Source of the DNA: Chionoecetes opilio
Taxonomy: Eukaryota > Arthropoda > Malacostraca > Decapoda > Majidae
Assembly (NCBI GenBank): GCA_016584305.1
Contig: JACEEZ010007257.1
Location: 158,501-222,500, forward strand
Length of the DNA stretch: 64,000 nucleotides
Reading direction: 5' to 3'
Shown: positions 44,700 through 56,147 of the stretch, one piece after another
Position numbering within the stretch: position 1 is the stretch's first letter
Layout of the letters: each line of letters begins with the position of its first letter
Notes under the pieces: generated by a model
The model's database searches: none
The model's input: the letters and a program-made list of their open reading frames with translations, nothing else
What the model was told of the DNA's origin: nothing
Made by a program: the position numbers and the translations under genes

Positions 44700-45770
44700 T
44701 TTTTTCTGTGATCTTCTGCACCTTTTAATCACAATTTTTCCATAAGCCTGTAGATATACTAAGAAGACTTACAGCTCTATAATTGCCACATTAATTTATA
44801 CTACCCTTCCTTTTGTATATTGGGATAATGATAGCCTTTGTCCAGTCTCTTGGTACACTGCCCTCCCATGCTAACCCTCATATCCTCTGCATCCATTCAA
44901 CCACAGTTTCTCCTCCATACATCTCAGCTGTGATCCCATCCACTCTTGCTGTCCTTCTATTTTCGCTTTCAATTGTTTTCTTCTCTTTCTCCCTTTTGAT
45001 TTTCTCTGGACCTTTCCACCACCACCCATCATTCCGTGGGCATTAGGATTACCTCACCTGCACTTTTTACACTAATTAAGTTTTCAAACTAGTACAGTAT
45101 TCCATCCACCTTCCTTTCACAGCTTCTTTCTCTCGCAACATTCATCCTTCCACATCTTTCACTTGTCCCCTTCATTTATCACATTTACTTCCCTTGCTCT
45201 ATCATTCTTAACTTACAATTTTACCTTTATGCTTGTCGCTTAGTTTTCTTCTGAAGTCTTCATCTGCTCTCCTTTTCCTCTCCTCTATCACTTGTTTCAC
45301 CTGCTTTTTACATTCAATATATTTTCTTGATCTTCAATTTCTCATTTGCTCTGGTATATTTCTTAACACAGTTTTCTTGTAAGCATATATTCTCCTTCAC
45401 TGCTTCCTTAACCTCTTCTGTCTGCCTTGCACTCCCTTTTTTCCTCCCTACTCGCACTACTTTTATCCCCACCACATTCTGTTTCACATAGAAATACCTT
45501 CTTCAAAGTTTCTAAGATCTCCATTTCTATGCACGCTCATCATTTAGTACTTCTGTTACTCTTAGATTATATTAATCTCTTATTCTTTGAACCTTTCAAC
45601 CCTGAACCTCTTTCTTTCTCTGTTCATTTTCTCTCTAAACTTTCATCTGTAATTGATTTTTATTTTCATTAGTACTGCATAAGGATCAGATCCCTCAAAC
45701 ATACCTCTCAACTTTTGCATCCATAACATCTGCCTTCAGCCTTTTATCCACAGGCATATAGTCAATCAAT
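44700..45770 (-). pseudogene. RTE-like LINE, endonuclease end to RT start (minus strand, degraded)
   Basis: Minus strand near 45765-45660 reads KGLIDYMPVDKRLKADVMDAK, an endonuclease C-terminal motif; near 44790-44755 it reads CGNYRAVSLLSI, the RT finger block. The sequence between is AT-rich with many stops. It lies head-to-head with the 43713-44690 fragment and ends about 90 bp before the host exon. Confidence 0.65.
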
Positions 45771-45859
45771 CCCTTTTGTTTATCTTTTACTCTTCTTTTC
45801 CAAGTATGTTGGTGTCTTTTTAAATTGCCTTATATATACATACTGCCATTTTCCTACAG

Positions 45860-45922
45860 GTGGAGCTTGAAAAGCTTAACACTGCCACAGATGACATCAA
45901 TAAGCTGGAATCTAAACTTGAG
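45860..45922 (+). CDS. Host exon, SH3BP5/parcas-like coiled-coil segment
   Basis: A 63-bp exon: acceptor TTTTCCTACAG ending at 45859 with a pyrimidine-rich tract, donor GAG|GTGAGT at 45923. It is exactly 21 codons in phase 0 and open. The peptide contains ELEKLNTATDDINKLES. This is a heptad-like coiled coil and closely resembles the start of the conserved region of SH3BP5 (vertebrate ELEKLNQSTDDINRRE-type; the Drosophila homologue is parcas), a Rab11 exchange factor / JNK-interacting mitochondrial protein. No other exon found, so the window probably covers flanking introns. Family call rests on 21 residues. Confidence 0.75.
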
Positions 45923-46623
45923 GTGAGTTTTATCAGGCTTATTTTAAGAATTCATTCAATAATACTTACTACTCAAATGTGGTAACATGATGCATGGGTA
46001 TGGATGTGTGGGGCCATTATCATCCCTCAGCTCTTACTGGAAAATTCATGTTTTTCTATCCTTCAGGTCTTACATGAAAATCCATGTTTTTCCATTGGTG
46101 GCTGGTGTCGGGTATTTTGGCTCACAATCAAAGAAAGAAACGTTGCGCCAATATTATTTTTATTCCAACAATATACTGAGACGGAACTTTTTGGTGATGT
46201 TTTCTAGTCTTTAATGAAAACATACTGAAGAGCTTTCATGTTATGCCAACATCTAAGTAATTGTTTATAAATAATACTGCAACAATTTTGTTCCTTTCAT
46301 ATGCAAACCAGTGAAATAGTATTGAAATGTATCATATATACAATAAATTCTGATATCTGACAATATTTAGCTAGAGGGATGGTGGATCCATGAAATATCA
46401 GATTAAATATGTGTATATCTTTTTATGCAAGGGGAGTCTCCCACACAAATTGAGTTGGACCCAAGAAAAAGCAAGAAGCACCATTTCTTATATTTAGATT
46501 TTTGTAATTTAAAACAGAAATTTAAAATTTTACACTTTACATATATGTTAATCTTTTATGGGGTACCTTATAAAACACTTTCTTCAGATCCAAGTAAGCG
46601 CAATCCACCTTCTCTTTCTTGTA
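45923..46623. other. Intron-like sequence downstream of the exon
   Basis: AT-rich, with a short duplication (GAAAATTCATGTTTTTC and GAAAATCCATGTTTTTCC near 46040 and 46075). No further exon recognised. Confidence 0.4.
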
Positions 46624-46807
46624 CAGGGAAGTCCCGAAGATACGAGCAGTTAGGTTCCACCTGGCATACTCGTAAAGCGAAATCTCGTATAACGAAACAC
46701 ATAACTAATGGTAAAATATAGGTTTGGTTCCAGGACCCCATCAATTAAAGAAAAAAAAAAAAGACATGTTTTTCAAGCTAAAATAAAATTTGGTAATATT
46801 TAGTAGG

Positions 46808-47085
46808 GGTGCGAGAACCCCTTGAGGAATCCTATGATCCCTGGTGATATCCTATGGTGCTATCACAGGCGTGGGAGCTAACCTGACTTCTTCAGGAAGG
46901 CATATATTATACAGCTGATAACGGGGTGTTGTGTTGTGCGGGCGGCAGCCGATTTCCGCCGCCAGCGGAGATCTCCTTGGTAATTATATAGTAGGAAAGC
47001 GAGGATCCTTTGAGGAATCCTATGATCACTGGTGATATCCTATGGTGCTATCACAGGCGTAGGAGCTGACTGTCTTCTTCAGGAA
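46808..47085. repeat. Direct duplication, about 180-bp period
   Basis: GAGGAATCCTATGATC and GGTGATATCCTATGGTGCTA with CTTCTTCAGGAAGG occur at about 46825-46905 and again at 47010-47085. Confidence 0.85.
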
Positions 47086-47883
47086 GGTACAGGTGAGGCG
47101 GATGACGGCGGTTTTTGAGAGAGGCGGCGGACGGGGCAGGCCGCCGCCTCCTCCGCCACGGTAGGTTTGGGCAGGCTTAAACGTCTTATCACTCGTTATT
47201 ATACAACTTAGTGATTATGGTGAGATGTTATATACACGTGTCATTATCTAAATCAATGTAGCACCGTGTGTCACCTTAAATAAGGGCTATTTAAAGATGT
47301 TATGATAAGGTGACTGCTGGCGGGGCAGTGAGTGACGGAGAAATTCTTGCCGCGGAGCCGCCCCATAACACAAATATTCACTATTTTAACCCACATACAC
47401 ACCTTCTACCACCAAAACACTAGCAATACAGGCTCCTTACTTATATATCTTACTATCTGATACATTAAAACTCCTTAAAACACAAGCACTCCAAATAAAA
47501 CGAGAATTAGTTTTAGATGACGGGGACAGAAGGCGGAGAGAGGCAGTCTGGCATGCCATTCTTGCCCGGAAATATGTCTCGCTGGCTTGTGATTGGTCGA
47601 GAAGTTTTAGAAACTGTTTGTCATTGGCTGGTGACGGATGACGCCTTAGCCAGTCACAACCTTCCTACTCGTTTACGACCTATCGAGGGAGCTTTGTAGC
47701 TTCCGTCGTTAGGGAAAGTAGTATCTAGGTAGTGCGAGAGCAGGTTATTGCTGGCCATACTACCTCCGTTGCTGGCTTCTCGCCCAGGGTTGTGAATTTT
47801 TGTAGGCCACATTGTCGTACCGAGCCACCAGAATGATCATATTTTCAGATTGATTATCGTACAACCTTAGGTAAAATCATATA

Positions 47884-48670
47884 CAGTAAACCCTTCATGC
47901 TCGCGGGTTTCAGGCTCGCGGATTTGATTACTCGCGGGTTTTCAACCCTTTTTTTTTTTTGTCCTTTTTTTTTCTCCCTCCCAATTGCTTGCTCTCTACA
48001 GGGGCCTTATCCACCCATGTATGGAGTATGTCTCACATGTTTGGGGAGGATCCACTCATACAGCTCTCTTAAACAGGGTTGAGTCAAAAGCTTTTCGTCT
48101 CATCAACTCCTCTCCTCTGACTGACTGTCTTCAATCTTTAAATCACCGCTGCAATGCTGCTTCTCTTGCTCTCCTCTACCGTTATTTTCATGCTCACTGC
48201 TCTTCTGAACTTGCGAACTGCATGCATCCCCCCCTCCCGCGGCATCGCTGCACAAGACTTTCTACTCATTCTCATCCCTATTCTGTCCATCTTCCTAATG
48301 CAAGAGTTAATCAGTATCTTTACTCTTTCATCCCTTTCACTGGTTAACTCTGGAACTCTCTTCCTGTTTCTATTTTGCCACTTTCCTATGACTTAAATCT
48401 TTTCAAAAAAAGAGTAACAAGACACCTCCCGAACTAAATTGGATCACCCCTCTGTTTTTATTTTATTCTCTTACTGTCTTCTTTATAGGGACTGGCAACT
48501 AAGCGGGCTTTGTGTTACCCATTTTTGTTGTGCCCTTGGCCAGTTCCTTGTGATGTAAAAAAAAAAAAAAAAAAAAACTATGGGGTAAATGACTAATGTC
48601 ATGCTCGCGGATTTACGATACTCGCGGGTGTCTCTGTTCCCTAACCCCCGCGAGCATGAAGGGTTTATTG
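47884..48670. mobile_element. pogo/Tigger-like element 3, nested in element 2
   Basis: CAGTAAACCCTTCATGCTCG and CGAGCATGAAGGGTTTATTG are inverted ends with TA flanks (47882-47883, 48671-48672). CTCGCGG motifs repeat inside each end. Interior is a LINE 3' end. Confidence 0.85.
47980..48575 (+). pseudogene. LINE ORF2 C-terminus and 3' UTR with poly-A
   Basis: Encodes GLIHPCMEYVSHVWGG, LLNRVESKAFRLINS and NQYLYSFIPFTG, then a TAA where the related copy at 17744 has AAA, followed by LWNSLPV and RRVTRHLP-like sequence, a 3' UTR with AAGCGGGCTTTGTGTTACCC, and poly-A at 48557-48576. The nonsense change and short frame show a dead copy. Confidence 0.88.
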
Positions 48671-48894
48671 TAGTCAGTAAATGATTTTATAATTTTAGTA
48701 AATAACTTGTAATTTACTTTAGTAAGTAACTTGTAATTTACTTTGGTAAATAACTTGGTAATTTTACTCACCCCAGTTTGAATGTCGTAACATTGGATTT
48801 TCGATCTCGTATACTGAAAATAGACCCTAATTTACACATCTCGTATCATCGGATTCTCGTATATCGAATGCTCGTATAACGGGACCTCCCTGTA

Positions 48895-50085
48895 CTACGT
48901 CGATCACCCTTGAGTAGAAGCATTGCAGATTTGATATACAAAAACTCCCAGCTCTGAATCCAAATTGCTGTCTGATATGATCCTCATTTCCTCAAGATAC
49001 TTAACCCATCTGCCTCTTACTATCTTCTCACATAGCTTTCCTATTACACTAGTTCAAGAGACCGCTCTGTATGTAATTCAGCGGCTCCTCCTTGCTTCCC
49101 CCTTTATATATAGGGACAATAAATGCTCTTTCCATGCTTGGGGTACTTTACCCTCATTTAGGGAACATGTAACTAGTCTGTGTACTTTATCCCCCAGTTG
49201 CTCCCTACTGGACCCTACATTCCTTCAAAGTCCAGTTTGAAACTCCATCCGGACCTGGTCCTTTAGTTACTTCTTTGGCTTCCAATAATTTAATAATTTC
49301 CTGCATTTCCATTTCCCTTAGTATTGTGCTTTTTTACCTACCCTCTCCTTCCAGGAATTCCTTTTATTCATTGAAAACTTTTTGAAAACATTCGTTGATG
49401 ACTTCGACTTGTATTACTGGTTATTTGTAAACTGTCCCTTTCACTTTCAGCTTGTTAATCCCTTATTTTTGCTTTAATTTCTCGTTGATAAACCTATAAA
49501 ACAATTTTGGTTCGTTCTTGCATTTATCTATAATGCCTCATAATTCCTCTCTTTATCTCTGCGGATTCTTACATATTCCTTTCTAGTTCTCTTGTATTCT
49601 TCCCTTGTCCTATTATTCATCTTCCTTTTCCATCTGTTCTATGCAACATCTCTTATCTCTTTTTGCTACTTCACATCTTCTATTAACCAGTCGTTCTTCC
49701 AGTTTTTCTTACCTGTTATCTTTGGTACATAGTACTTATCAACAACAATATTATACATTTCCAAGAAATAGTCCCACTTCTCTTCCACATTTTTGGCCTC
49801 GTGGAAGGGCCTCCAATTGCATTCAGTAAAGAACTTCTGTAATCCCTCAAATGTGCTTTTCTATAATTGTATCTTCCCTTTCTATATCTCATCCTTTGGT
49901 TCCACAATATCCTCTGTAATTTCAAACACTAGTACCACATGGTCATTTTTTCCAAATGGTCACAAGTATTCAAAGCTATCAATAATGCCAGTCTCCTTTG
50001 TGAACAGCAGATCCAGCTGGAGGAAGGAGGTACTGTAGGTGGAAGGGAAATGAGAGGGTTTCATTGATCATGACCTGATCTTTCT
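48895..50085 (-). pseudogene. LINE RT region (minus strand, degraded)
   Basis: Minus strand reads GPDGVSNWTLKEC, FIVPIYKGGSKEEPLNYIQS and IRQQFGFRAGS in order, the same family as 58900-59250 and 53030-53200. Frequent indels. Confidence 0.75.
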
Positions 50086-50127
50086 TCCTACTCTCTCCCC
50101 TCCTCCCTTCCCTACATCCTTATCTGA

Positions 50128-50193
50128 GACACACACACACACGCACACACGCACACACGCACACACACACACACATCACACACACACACATTC

Positions 50194-50273
<80 letters not shown>

Positions 50274-50275
50274 CT
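50128..50275. repeat. (AC)n microsatellite
   Basis: AC dinucleotides with rare CG interruptions, ending at the 5' edge of the SINE. Confidence 0.97.
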
Positions 50276-50280
50276 GGAAG

Positions 50281-50504
50281 GGTACTCCGTAGTGTAGTGG
50301 TTAGCACGCTCAGTTCACAACCGAGAAGTCCCGGGTTCGATCCCCGGGCGGAGCGGAAACATATGGGCTGTTTCCTTAAAACCCCAGCCCCTGTCCACCC
50401 AGCAGTGAATGGGTACCGGGTGTCAGCCGGAGGCTTGTGACCCCCCTCCCGGGGTGCTGGCTTCGGCCAACACACCACTAAGGATGAATGATAAAAAAAA
50501 AAAA
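50281..50504 (+). repeat. tRNA-Val-like SINE, copy 2 (well preserved)
   Basis: TAGTGTAGTGGTTAGCACG gives the A box, GGGTTCGATCC the B box. The anticodon arm CTCAG-TTCACAA-CCGAG has CAC in the anticodon position, consistent with a tRNA-Val origin, and the acceptor remnant CTCCG pairs with CGGAG. Body CCCAGCAGTGAATGGGTACC and poly-A at 50492-50504. The tail and body mark it as a SINE, not a tRNA gene. Confidence 0.88.
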
Positions 50505-50577
50505 AGTTGATATGGAGATGGGACCATACGAGCATTGCTCTGGCCCTGTAAAATAAACTAGATGAATACCCCCATGC

Positions 50578-50623
50578 ACCCCACCCAACACACACACAAC
50601 ACCACAAACACACACACACACAC

Positions 50624-50658
<35 letters not shown>

Positions 50659-50740
50659 GCACCCCCCAGCACACCACACACACCCCAACAACACACAACA
50701 CAAACACACACAACACACACACAAAACACACCCCAAACAC
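50578..50740. repeat. CA-rich low-complexity tract
   Basis: ACACACAACACCACAAACAC-type irregular CA repeats. Cys/Val frames on the minus strand are artefacts. Confidence 0.9.
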
Positions 50741-50789
50741 ACATGGCGTCCCCCCAGGACCCCTTTTGATGGCTTTGACATAAAGAAAA

Positions 50790-53430
50790 AAGACATTAGG
50801 GCAAAATAAACCAGAAAGGGTTTATAAGCTAGAAGATAAGTACACGAGATGTTGGAAAAATAAGAAGATGGAAAGGAAAGTTTGTACTGGAAAAAGAATA
50901 CTTTTCTAAAATAGATGGACGAACTTAATTAAACAAGAGAGAAAAGGTAGTAAAAAATGCATGCAAAATGAATGCAGTACAAAAAAAAAATTTGAAAATG
51001 GCACAAGGGGAAATGAAAATTTAAAGAAAGAAGGGGAAGATAGAACAAGAAAAAGACCAAAAAGCTTACGTCAAAAAATAATCAAAAAAATGAAAAAAAA
51101 TCTGACTAAAGAAGTAGTCAAAGTGATAAACAAAAAAAAAAAATTTAGTAAAGAACAGTGGACAAAAAAAAGTGTCATCATTTTGGTTTAAAGAAAAAGT
51201 GTGCCCAAGAAAAAACATAAAGAAAAGGGAAGAAAAAAAAGTGGCAAAAGAAATTTTTAAAGAGTAGAAGAAAAAACGGAGAAGAAGAAGAAATAAGAGA
51301 AAATGGGTTAGGCAAAAAAGGGGGAGGGGGGGGCCCCCCCTTAAAAGTTAAGTTTGGGTACAAGCACGCACAAGAATGTTAAGGCATGGAAACGGGAAAA
51401 GACAAAAGAAATAAGAAAATAGGGATAAGAAAGATATAAATAGGAAGAAAGGGCCCAAATTAATGTACTGTTTAAAGAAGCCAAAGAAAAAACGAATTGA
51501 GAAGGAAGAGGAAAAACAGAAATTCTTTTGGGAGAGTTTTGGACCAAAAACGAAGAAGTGGTATAAAGAAAAAGGGTAAGAAAAGACAGTTCAAGGAAAA
51601 TGAAAATGGATGGCGGGGTTCGTATACAAATATAAATGGGCTAGTGTCAACATTAACAAAGTAAACGATTACCTAGACCCAAAAAAACCAGACATATTGG
51701 GTTAGTAGAAATGAAGCTGAGTGATCTGAGGATGTGCCAGTTGGGGAGGGGTCAAATAATGTAGGGGGCGAAACAGAAATCAGAAAAAGGGAGGTGGGAA
51801 TAGTGTTAAAAAGGAAGGTGTGGGTAGGGAATGTGGAAAAAGGGAAGGTATGGCGAGGTGTTGAAGGTAGAGTGGTGAAAAAAAAAAGGAAGAATAAGGA
51901 CTTAGTACTCTATACTTTCCACCAAAGACAAACCCGGGGGGGAGAGAAGAGTACGGAACATGAAAAGAGCCCAAAAGCAAATGTTTAAAAATAGATGGAA
52001 AATTTGGAACAAAATTTATATGGGAGTTTTTAATGCAAAGAAGTTTGGGGGGAAGAATGGTAACGAGAGAGAAGATCTGGGGGGGTATTTTGTTGGTTTT
52101 GGTAATGAATAACATTAGACTCAGGGTTTAAAGAAAATACAAGATTTAGAGGTAGGAAAAACCCATCAAACTAGATTACTATTGAGAAAGAACTGTAAGT
52201 AATTAGGAAAGTAAAATATTATCGTGCCCATTTGGGAAAAGAGTACCATTTTACTTATTGTTTTAAAAATAATAGCAAAAAAGGGGGGAGAAGGAACACA
52301 AGAAAGGAAGATCAAATTTGGGAAAAAGCAGACTTTGTGGTTAAAAAAATTTTTTGGGGAGAGACAGCGGATAGTTTCCATGAAACCCGGATACCCAGAA
52401 AAAATGGGATAATTTCATCCGTTTTACAGAAGGAATAAAAATATGTTCCCAGGATGGTTTCAGAGAAAAGAAAAAAAAGAAGGGTTTAACAGAAAATGTA
52501 AATTTAGCAAGACTAGAAAGAGAAAAAACATGGAATATTTTGGAGGAAAAAAAAGGAGGATCAACCTATGGGAGAAGTAAAAAACCAAAAAATGAATTTT
52601 TAAGAACCCGAAGAGAAAAAGAAAGTAACATGAGAGAATATAATAAAAAATGTAAGAATGAACAGAAACTTTTTATGAATATGAAGGAAAAAAGAAAAAA
52701 AAAGGAAGGATAGATAGCTGAAGGTAGAAGGCATAGGTACGAAAATGGGTTACAAAGGCTGAGGTTGAAAAAGTGCTTTTTAGACTGTATTTACAAGAGA
52801 AAGTGAATTTAAAAAAGAAAAAATAAATAGCAAAAGAAAAATAATGGAAGACAAAAAAGTAGAGTAATAGAAGAAAAAGGCTAATGGAAAGTCAAGATGT
52901 GAGAAAGCCCGGGTCCAGATGGAGGTTAAATTTGGGTAATGAAAGAGTGCAGTAACCAACTAGCAGGAAGTTTCAGGTAATTGAGAGTTCATTTTAAAGG
53001 GGAGCAGAGCCCGCTTATTGGAAAAGAGCAAATATTGTGCCAATTTACAAAGGGGAGACAAAAAGAACCCTAAATTACAAGCCCGATCATTAAAAAGGTA
53101 GTGGCAAAAAGTTGAAAAAATTGGGGGAAGGACGATGGTTGAAATATTGGGAAAAGACAAAAAACCCCGCAGGTGGCCAGTTTTGGGTTTAGAGGGGAAT
53201 GTCATGTACAACGAACTTATAAGCTTTTACTCGGAGGACGAGTGAACAGGAAAGGAGGGGTGGGTCGATTGATATACCTGGACCCAAAGAAGGCATTTGA
53301 CAAGGTACCTCACAAGGGGGACTGCTTGGAAGCTAGAAAGTAGGAGATGAAGGGGGGTTTGCCCGGGGGGGTGGAGGAAATTTTGAGCAACAGAGGATGA
53401 AACCCTAAAAAAAGATTTAAAAAATCAGAA
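50790..53430 (+). pseudogene. LINE (ORF1 to RT), sequence heavily corrupted
   Basis: Lys/Glu-rich ORF1-like start; YTNINGL and DYLDPKKPDILGLVEMK near 51620-51710 (endonuclease); GPDGG and MKECSNQLAG near 52910; NIVPIYKG near 53035; QFGFRGE near 53170; LIYLDPKKAFDKVPHKG near 53265-53315 (RT motif A). The order matches 55326-59275. Every frame breaks within tens of codons, mostly at A, G, T or C runs. Confidence 0.7.
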
Positions 53431-54261
53431 TGGTGCAGGTGAAAATGGAGTTCCCAAGGATAGAGGGGGGAAAGGGGATTTTGGAGAAAAGAAAGAAGAG
53501 GGAAAAAAAGAAGAGTTTTTCCAAAAGCAAATTAAAGAAAAAAAGAAAGCAAAAGGAAAGGGGAAAAAAATAAATAAGAAGAGGGGTCAAAAAGGAAAGG
53601 AGAAGAAAAAAGGAAAGGAGGAAAGGAGTAGGGAAAAAGAAAGAGAGGAAAGAGAGGGAAAGAAGGGAAAAAAAAAACAAGCGAAAAAAAAAAGGGAGTA
53701 GGGGAAGGGGGAAAGGAGAGAGATAAAAAAAAAAGGAGAAAAAAAGGAGGGAAAAAGAGGCAAAAGGGCGGAGAAAAAAAAAAATGAAACCATTTTTTGA
53801 TTCACCAAGGGGGAAAGGGCGTGATTTTGGACCACATAAAAAGAAGGGGTAAAGGATTTTAGAAATACAAAAAACCCCAAAAAAAAGCCCCAAATGGGAT
53901 TTCCCCTTTAGGAAAGACTTAGCTGAACTCCCCAAACCCTTTAAAAAGGGGGGAAAGGGGGGATTTTTACAGTTATAAGTAATTTTCTGGAAAAATTGTA
54001 GGAGATCTTTTTGGGGAATAGAAAGGAAGGGGGGCCGAGAAAAAAAAAGGGGCAAATTAAGGGGCTAAAAAAAGTTCCCATAAGAAGCATTTGAGGGGAA
54101 AAAAATTGATGGGAAAAGTGAAAAAGCAAGAAGTATTTAGGACTTTAAGGCAAACGGTAAAGAGATTGGGGGAAGAGGATAGCCTTTTTTCCCCGTTGAA
54201 AATATAAAACAACAGGAATACACACTAAAAAAATGCCCCAAAAGGCCCCGATAAGTTTAAA
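53431..54261. repeat. Polypurine block
   Basis: About 0.8 kb in which the + strand is almost all A and G with runs of 4-10. No coding meaning; long minus-strand Phe/Pro/Leu/Ser frames are compositional. Confidence 0.7.
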
Positions 54262-54400
54262 AAAAATGTCCCAGACCCATTTTTTTTTCATAAAAGTTAA
54301 GGATTAAAACAAACCACAAAAAAATTTTCTTTTCCAGCCTTTATTTCCGTAAAAAGACTTTGTAAAAACGAAGAAAAAACAAAAGGGGAAAAATTTTTGA
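54262..54400. mobile_element. TTAA-family transposon fragment, copy E (corrupted)
   Basis: TGTCCCAGACCCATTTTTT, CCTTTATTTCCGTAAAAA and the GAAAAAAC block follow the left end of copy B (13531-13670) with many run-length differences. Confidence 0.6.
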
Positions 54401-54599
54401 GAAAACAAGGGGGGACAAGAAAAGAAGAAGGGGGAAGATGAGGAAGAGGAGAGAGAGAAAGGGGGGGGGGGGCTGGATCCTAAATCGCTTTATTACTCAC
54501 TATCCCCCAAAAAATCCCCCAAAAACCCCCCTTCCCACCCAAAAATATTCCCAAAACCCATCCCCTTTTTTCCCCCCAAAAGCCCAAAAACCCCCCTCC

Positions 54600-55322
54600 G
54601 TTATCACCCACATCTCACTTCCAACACCCATCCCCTTCCCCCATCTCCAACATCCATCCCCTTCCCCCACCACCAACATCCACCCCTTCACCCACCACCC
54701 ACCCCCTTCCCCCACCACCAACACCACCCCCTTCCCCCACCACTAACTCCCATCCCCTTCCCCAACCACCAATTCTCATCCCCTTCCCCAACCACCAGCA
54801 CCCACCCCCTTCCCCAACCACCAACACCCATCCCCTCCCCCACCACCAACATCCACCCACTTCCCCCACCACCAACACCCATCCCCTTCCCCAACCACCA
54901 ACACCCACCCCCTTCCCCCACCACTAACTCCCATCCCCTTCCCCCACCACCGAACACTCATCCCCTTCCCCAACCACCACACACCATCCCCTTCCCAACC
55001 ACCAACACCCACCCCCTTCCCCAACCACCAACACCCATCCCCTTCCCCCACCACCAACATCCCCCCACTTCCCCCACCACCAAGACCCATCCCCTTCCCC
55101 AACCACCAACACCCACCCCCTTCCCCAACCACCAACACCCATCCCCTTCCCCCACCACCAACATCCACCCACTTCCCCACCACCAACACCCATCCCCTTC
55201 CCCAACCACCAACACCCACCCCCTTCCCCCACCACTAACTCCCATCCCCTTCCCCCACCACCGAACACTCATCCCCTTCCCCAACCACCAACACCCACCC
55301 CCTTCCCCAACCACCAACACCC
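54600..55322. repeat. 26-bp C-rich minisatellite
   Basis: About 27 units of the type CTTCCCCAACCACCAACACC plus CATCCC, with variants CACCCCC and CCCCACCACTAAC. Higher-order blocks repeat (54870-54970 resembles 55185-55280). Gly/Trp/Val minus-strand frames are artefacts. Confidence 0.95.
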
Positions 55323-56147
55323 ACTGATGGAAGACTGAAGTTCAAATGTATGAAAGGTTTGATTCATGGTTTGAGAGGAAGCTATGATGAAATGGAAGGA
55401 CTGAAAGTAGAATTAAATGAACTGTAAAGGAAGGAAAAGCAAAGAGTAAAGGAAAATGAAGAGTTAAAAAACGAGATGGAGAAATTGAGAAAAGAGAATA
55501 ATGACCCTAGAGCACAATGTGAGAATGGAGAAAAAAAGGTCAAGTAACAAGTGGAAACTGTGATGAAGGGAAAAGTGAATAACTGGAAAGACAAAAAAGA
55601 GAAAGCCAAAGTGGACTTTCAAGAAGTTATAGAACAACAAAAAAAGGCGCAAAGTGAACATGTTAAGAAAAAAGTAGTGAAAGTTTTAAAGAATAATGAG
55701 AATTTAATAAGAGATGTAGCAGAGAAGAAAAAATGTCTTATTATTTTTGGACTGAAGGAGAAGATATCTTGTTGAGAATAAGAAGAAAAAGAGGAGAAGT
55801 AAAAACGGTAAAGGACGTTTTGATGAAACTTAATGAAGAGGAAGAAAAGACAAGATTTGTAGATGAAGTGGAAGAAGTAGTAAGATTGGGACCATATGCA
55901 GAAGGAAGAGATAGACCGATATAACTAAGATTGAAATCACAGACGGCAACCGAAGAAATCCTGGAGAGAGCCTTCAGGCTGAGGTCAACTGTTGAGTTCA
56001 GTGAAGTGTATGTGAAAAAAGTGATGAATGAAGAAGAAAGGAAAAAGTTGAAAGAAATGCAAGAAGTAAACAGAGAAATGAAGAAAGAACGGAGGAAGAA
56101 AAATAACTTTTTTGGAGGGTATTAAATGACAGGGTGAGAAAGTGGTA

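Larger units (their letters stand above)
46624..48892. mobile_element. pogo/Tigger-like element 2
   Basis: Left end CAGGGAAGTCCCGAAGATAC, right end ATAACGGGACCTCCCTG, TA on both sides (46622-46623, 48893-48894). Repeated CTCGTAT motifs lie near both ends. Contains an internal tandem duplication and a nested smaller element. No transposase core recognised. Confidence 0.75.

Noticed and set aside
47517..47699. Short + strand frame inside pogo/Tigger-like element 2
   Set aside because: No resemblance to a transposase domain; length compatible with chance.
50281..50355. Functional tRNA-Val gene
   Set aside because: The tRNA-like head is followed by a conserved body and poly-A and recurs at 12798, so it is a SINE; the acceptor stem is incomplete.
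53417..54055. 212-residue Phe/Pro/Leu/Ser frame suggesting a membrane protein
   Set aside because: Produced by the polypurine composition of the opposite strand in a low-quality segment.
54615..55320. Gly/Trp/Val-rich minus-strand frames
   Set aside because: 26-bp minisatellite read in several frames; not a protein.
54600..55322. CRISPR-like array
   Set aside because: Units abut with no unique spacers, and the sequence is eukaryotic.
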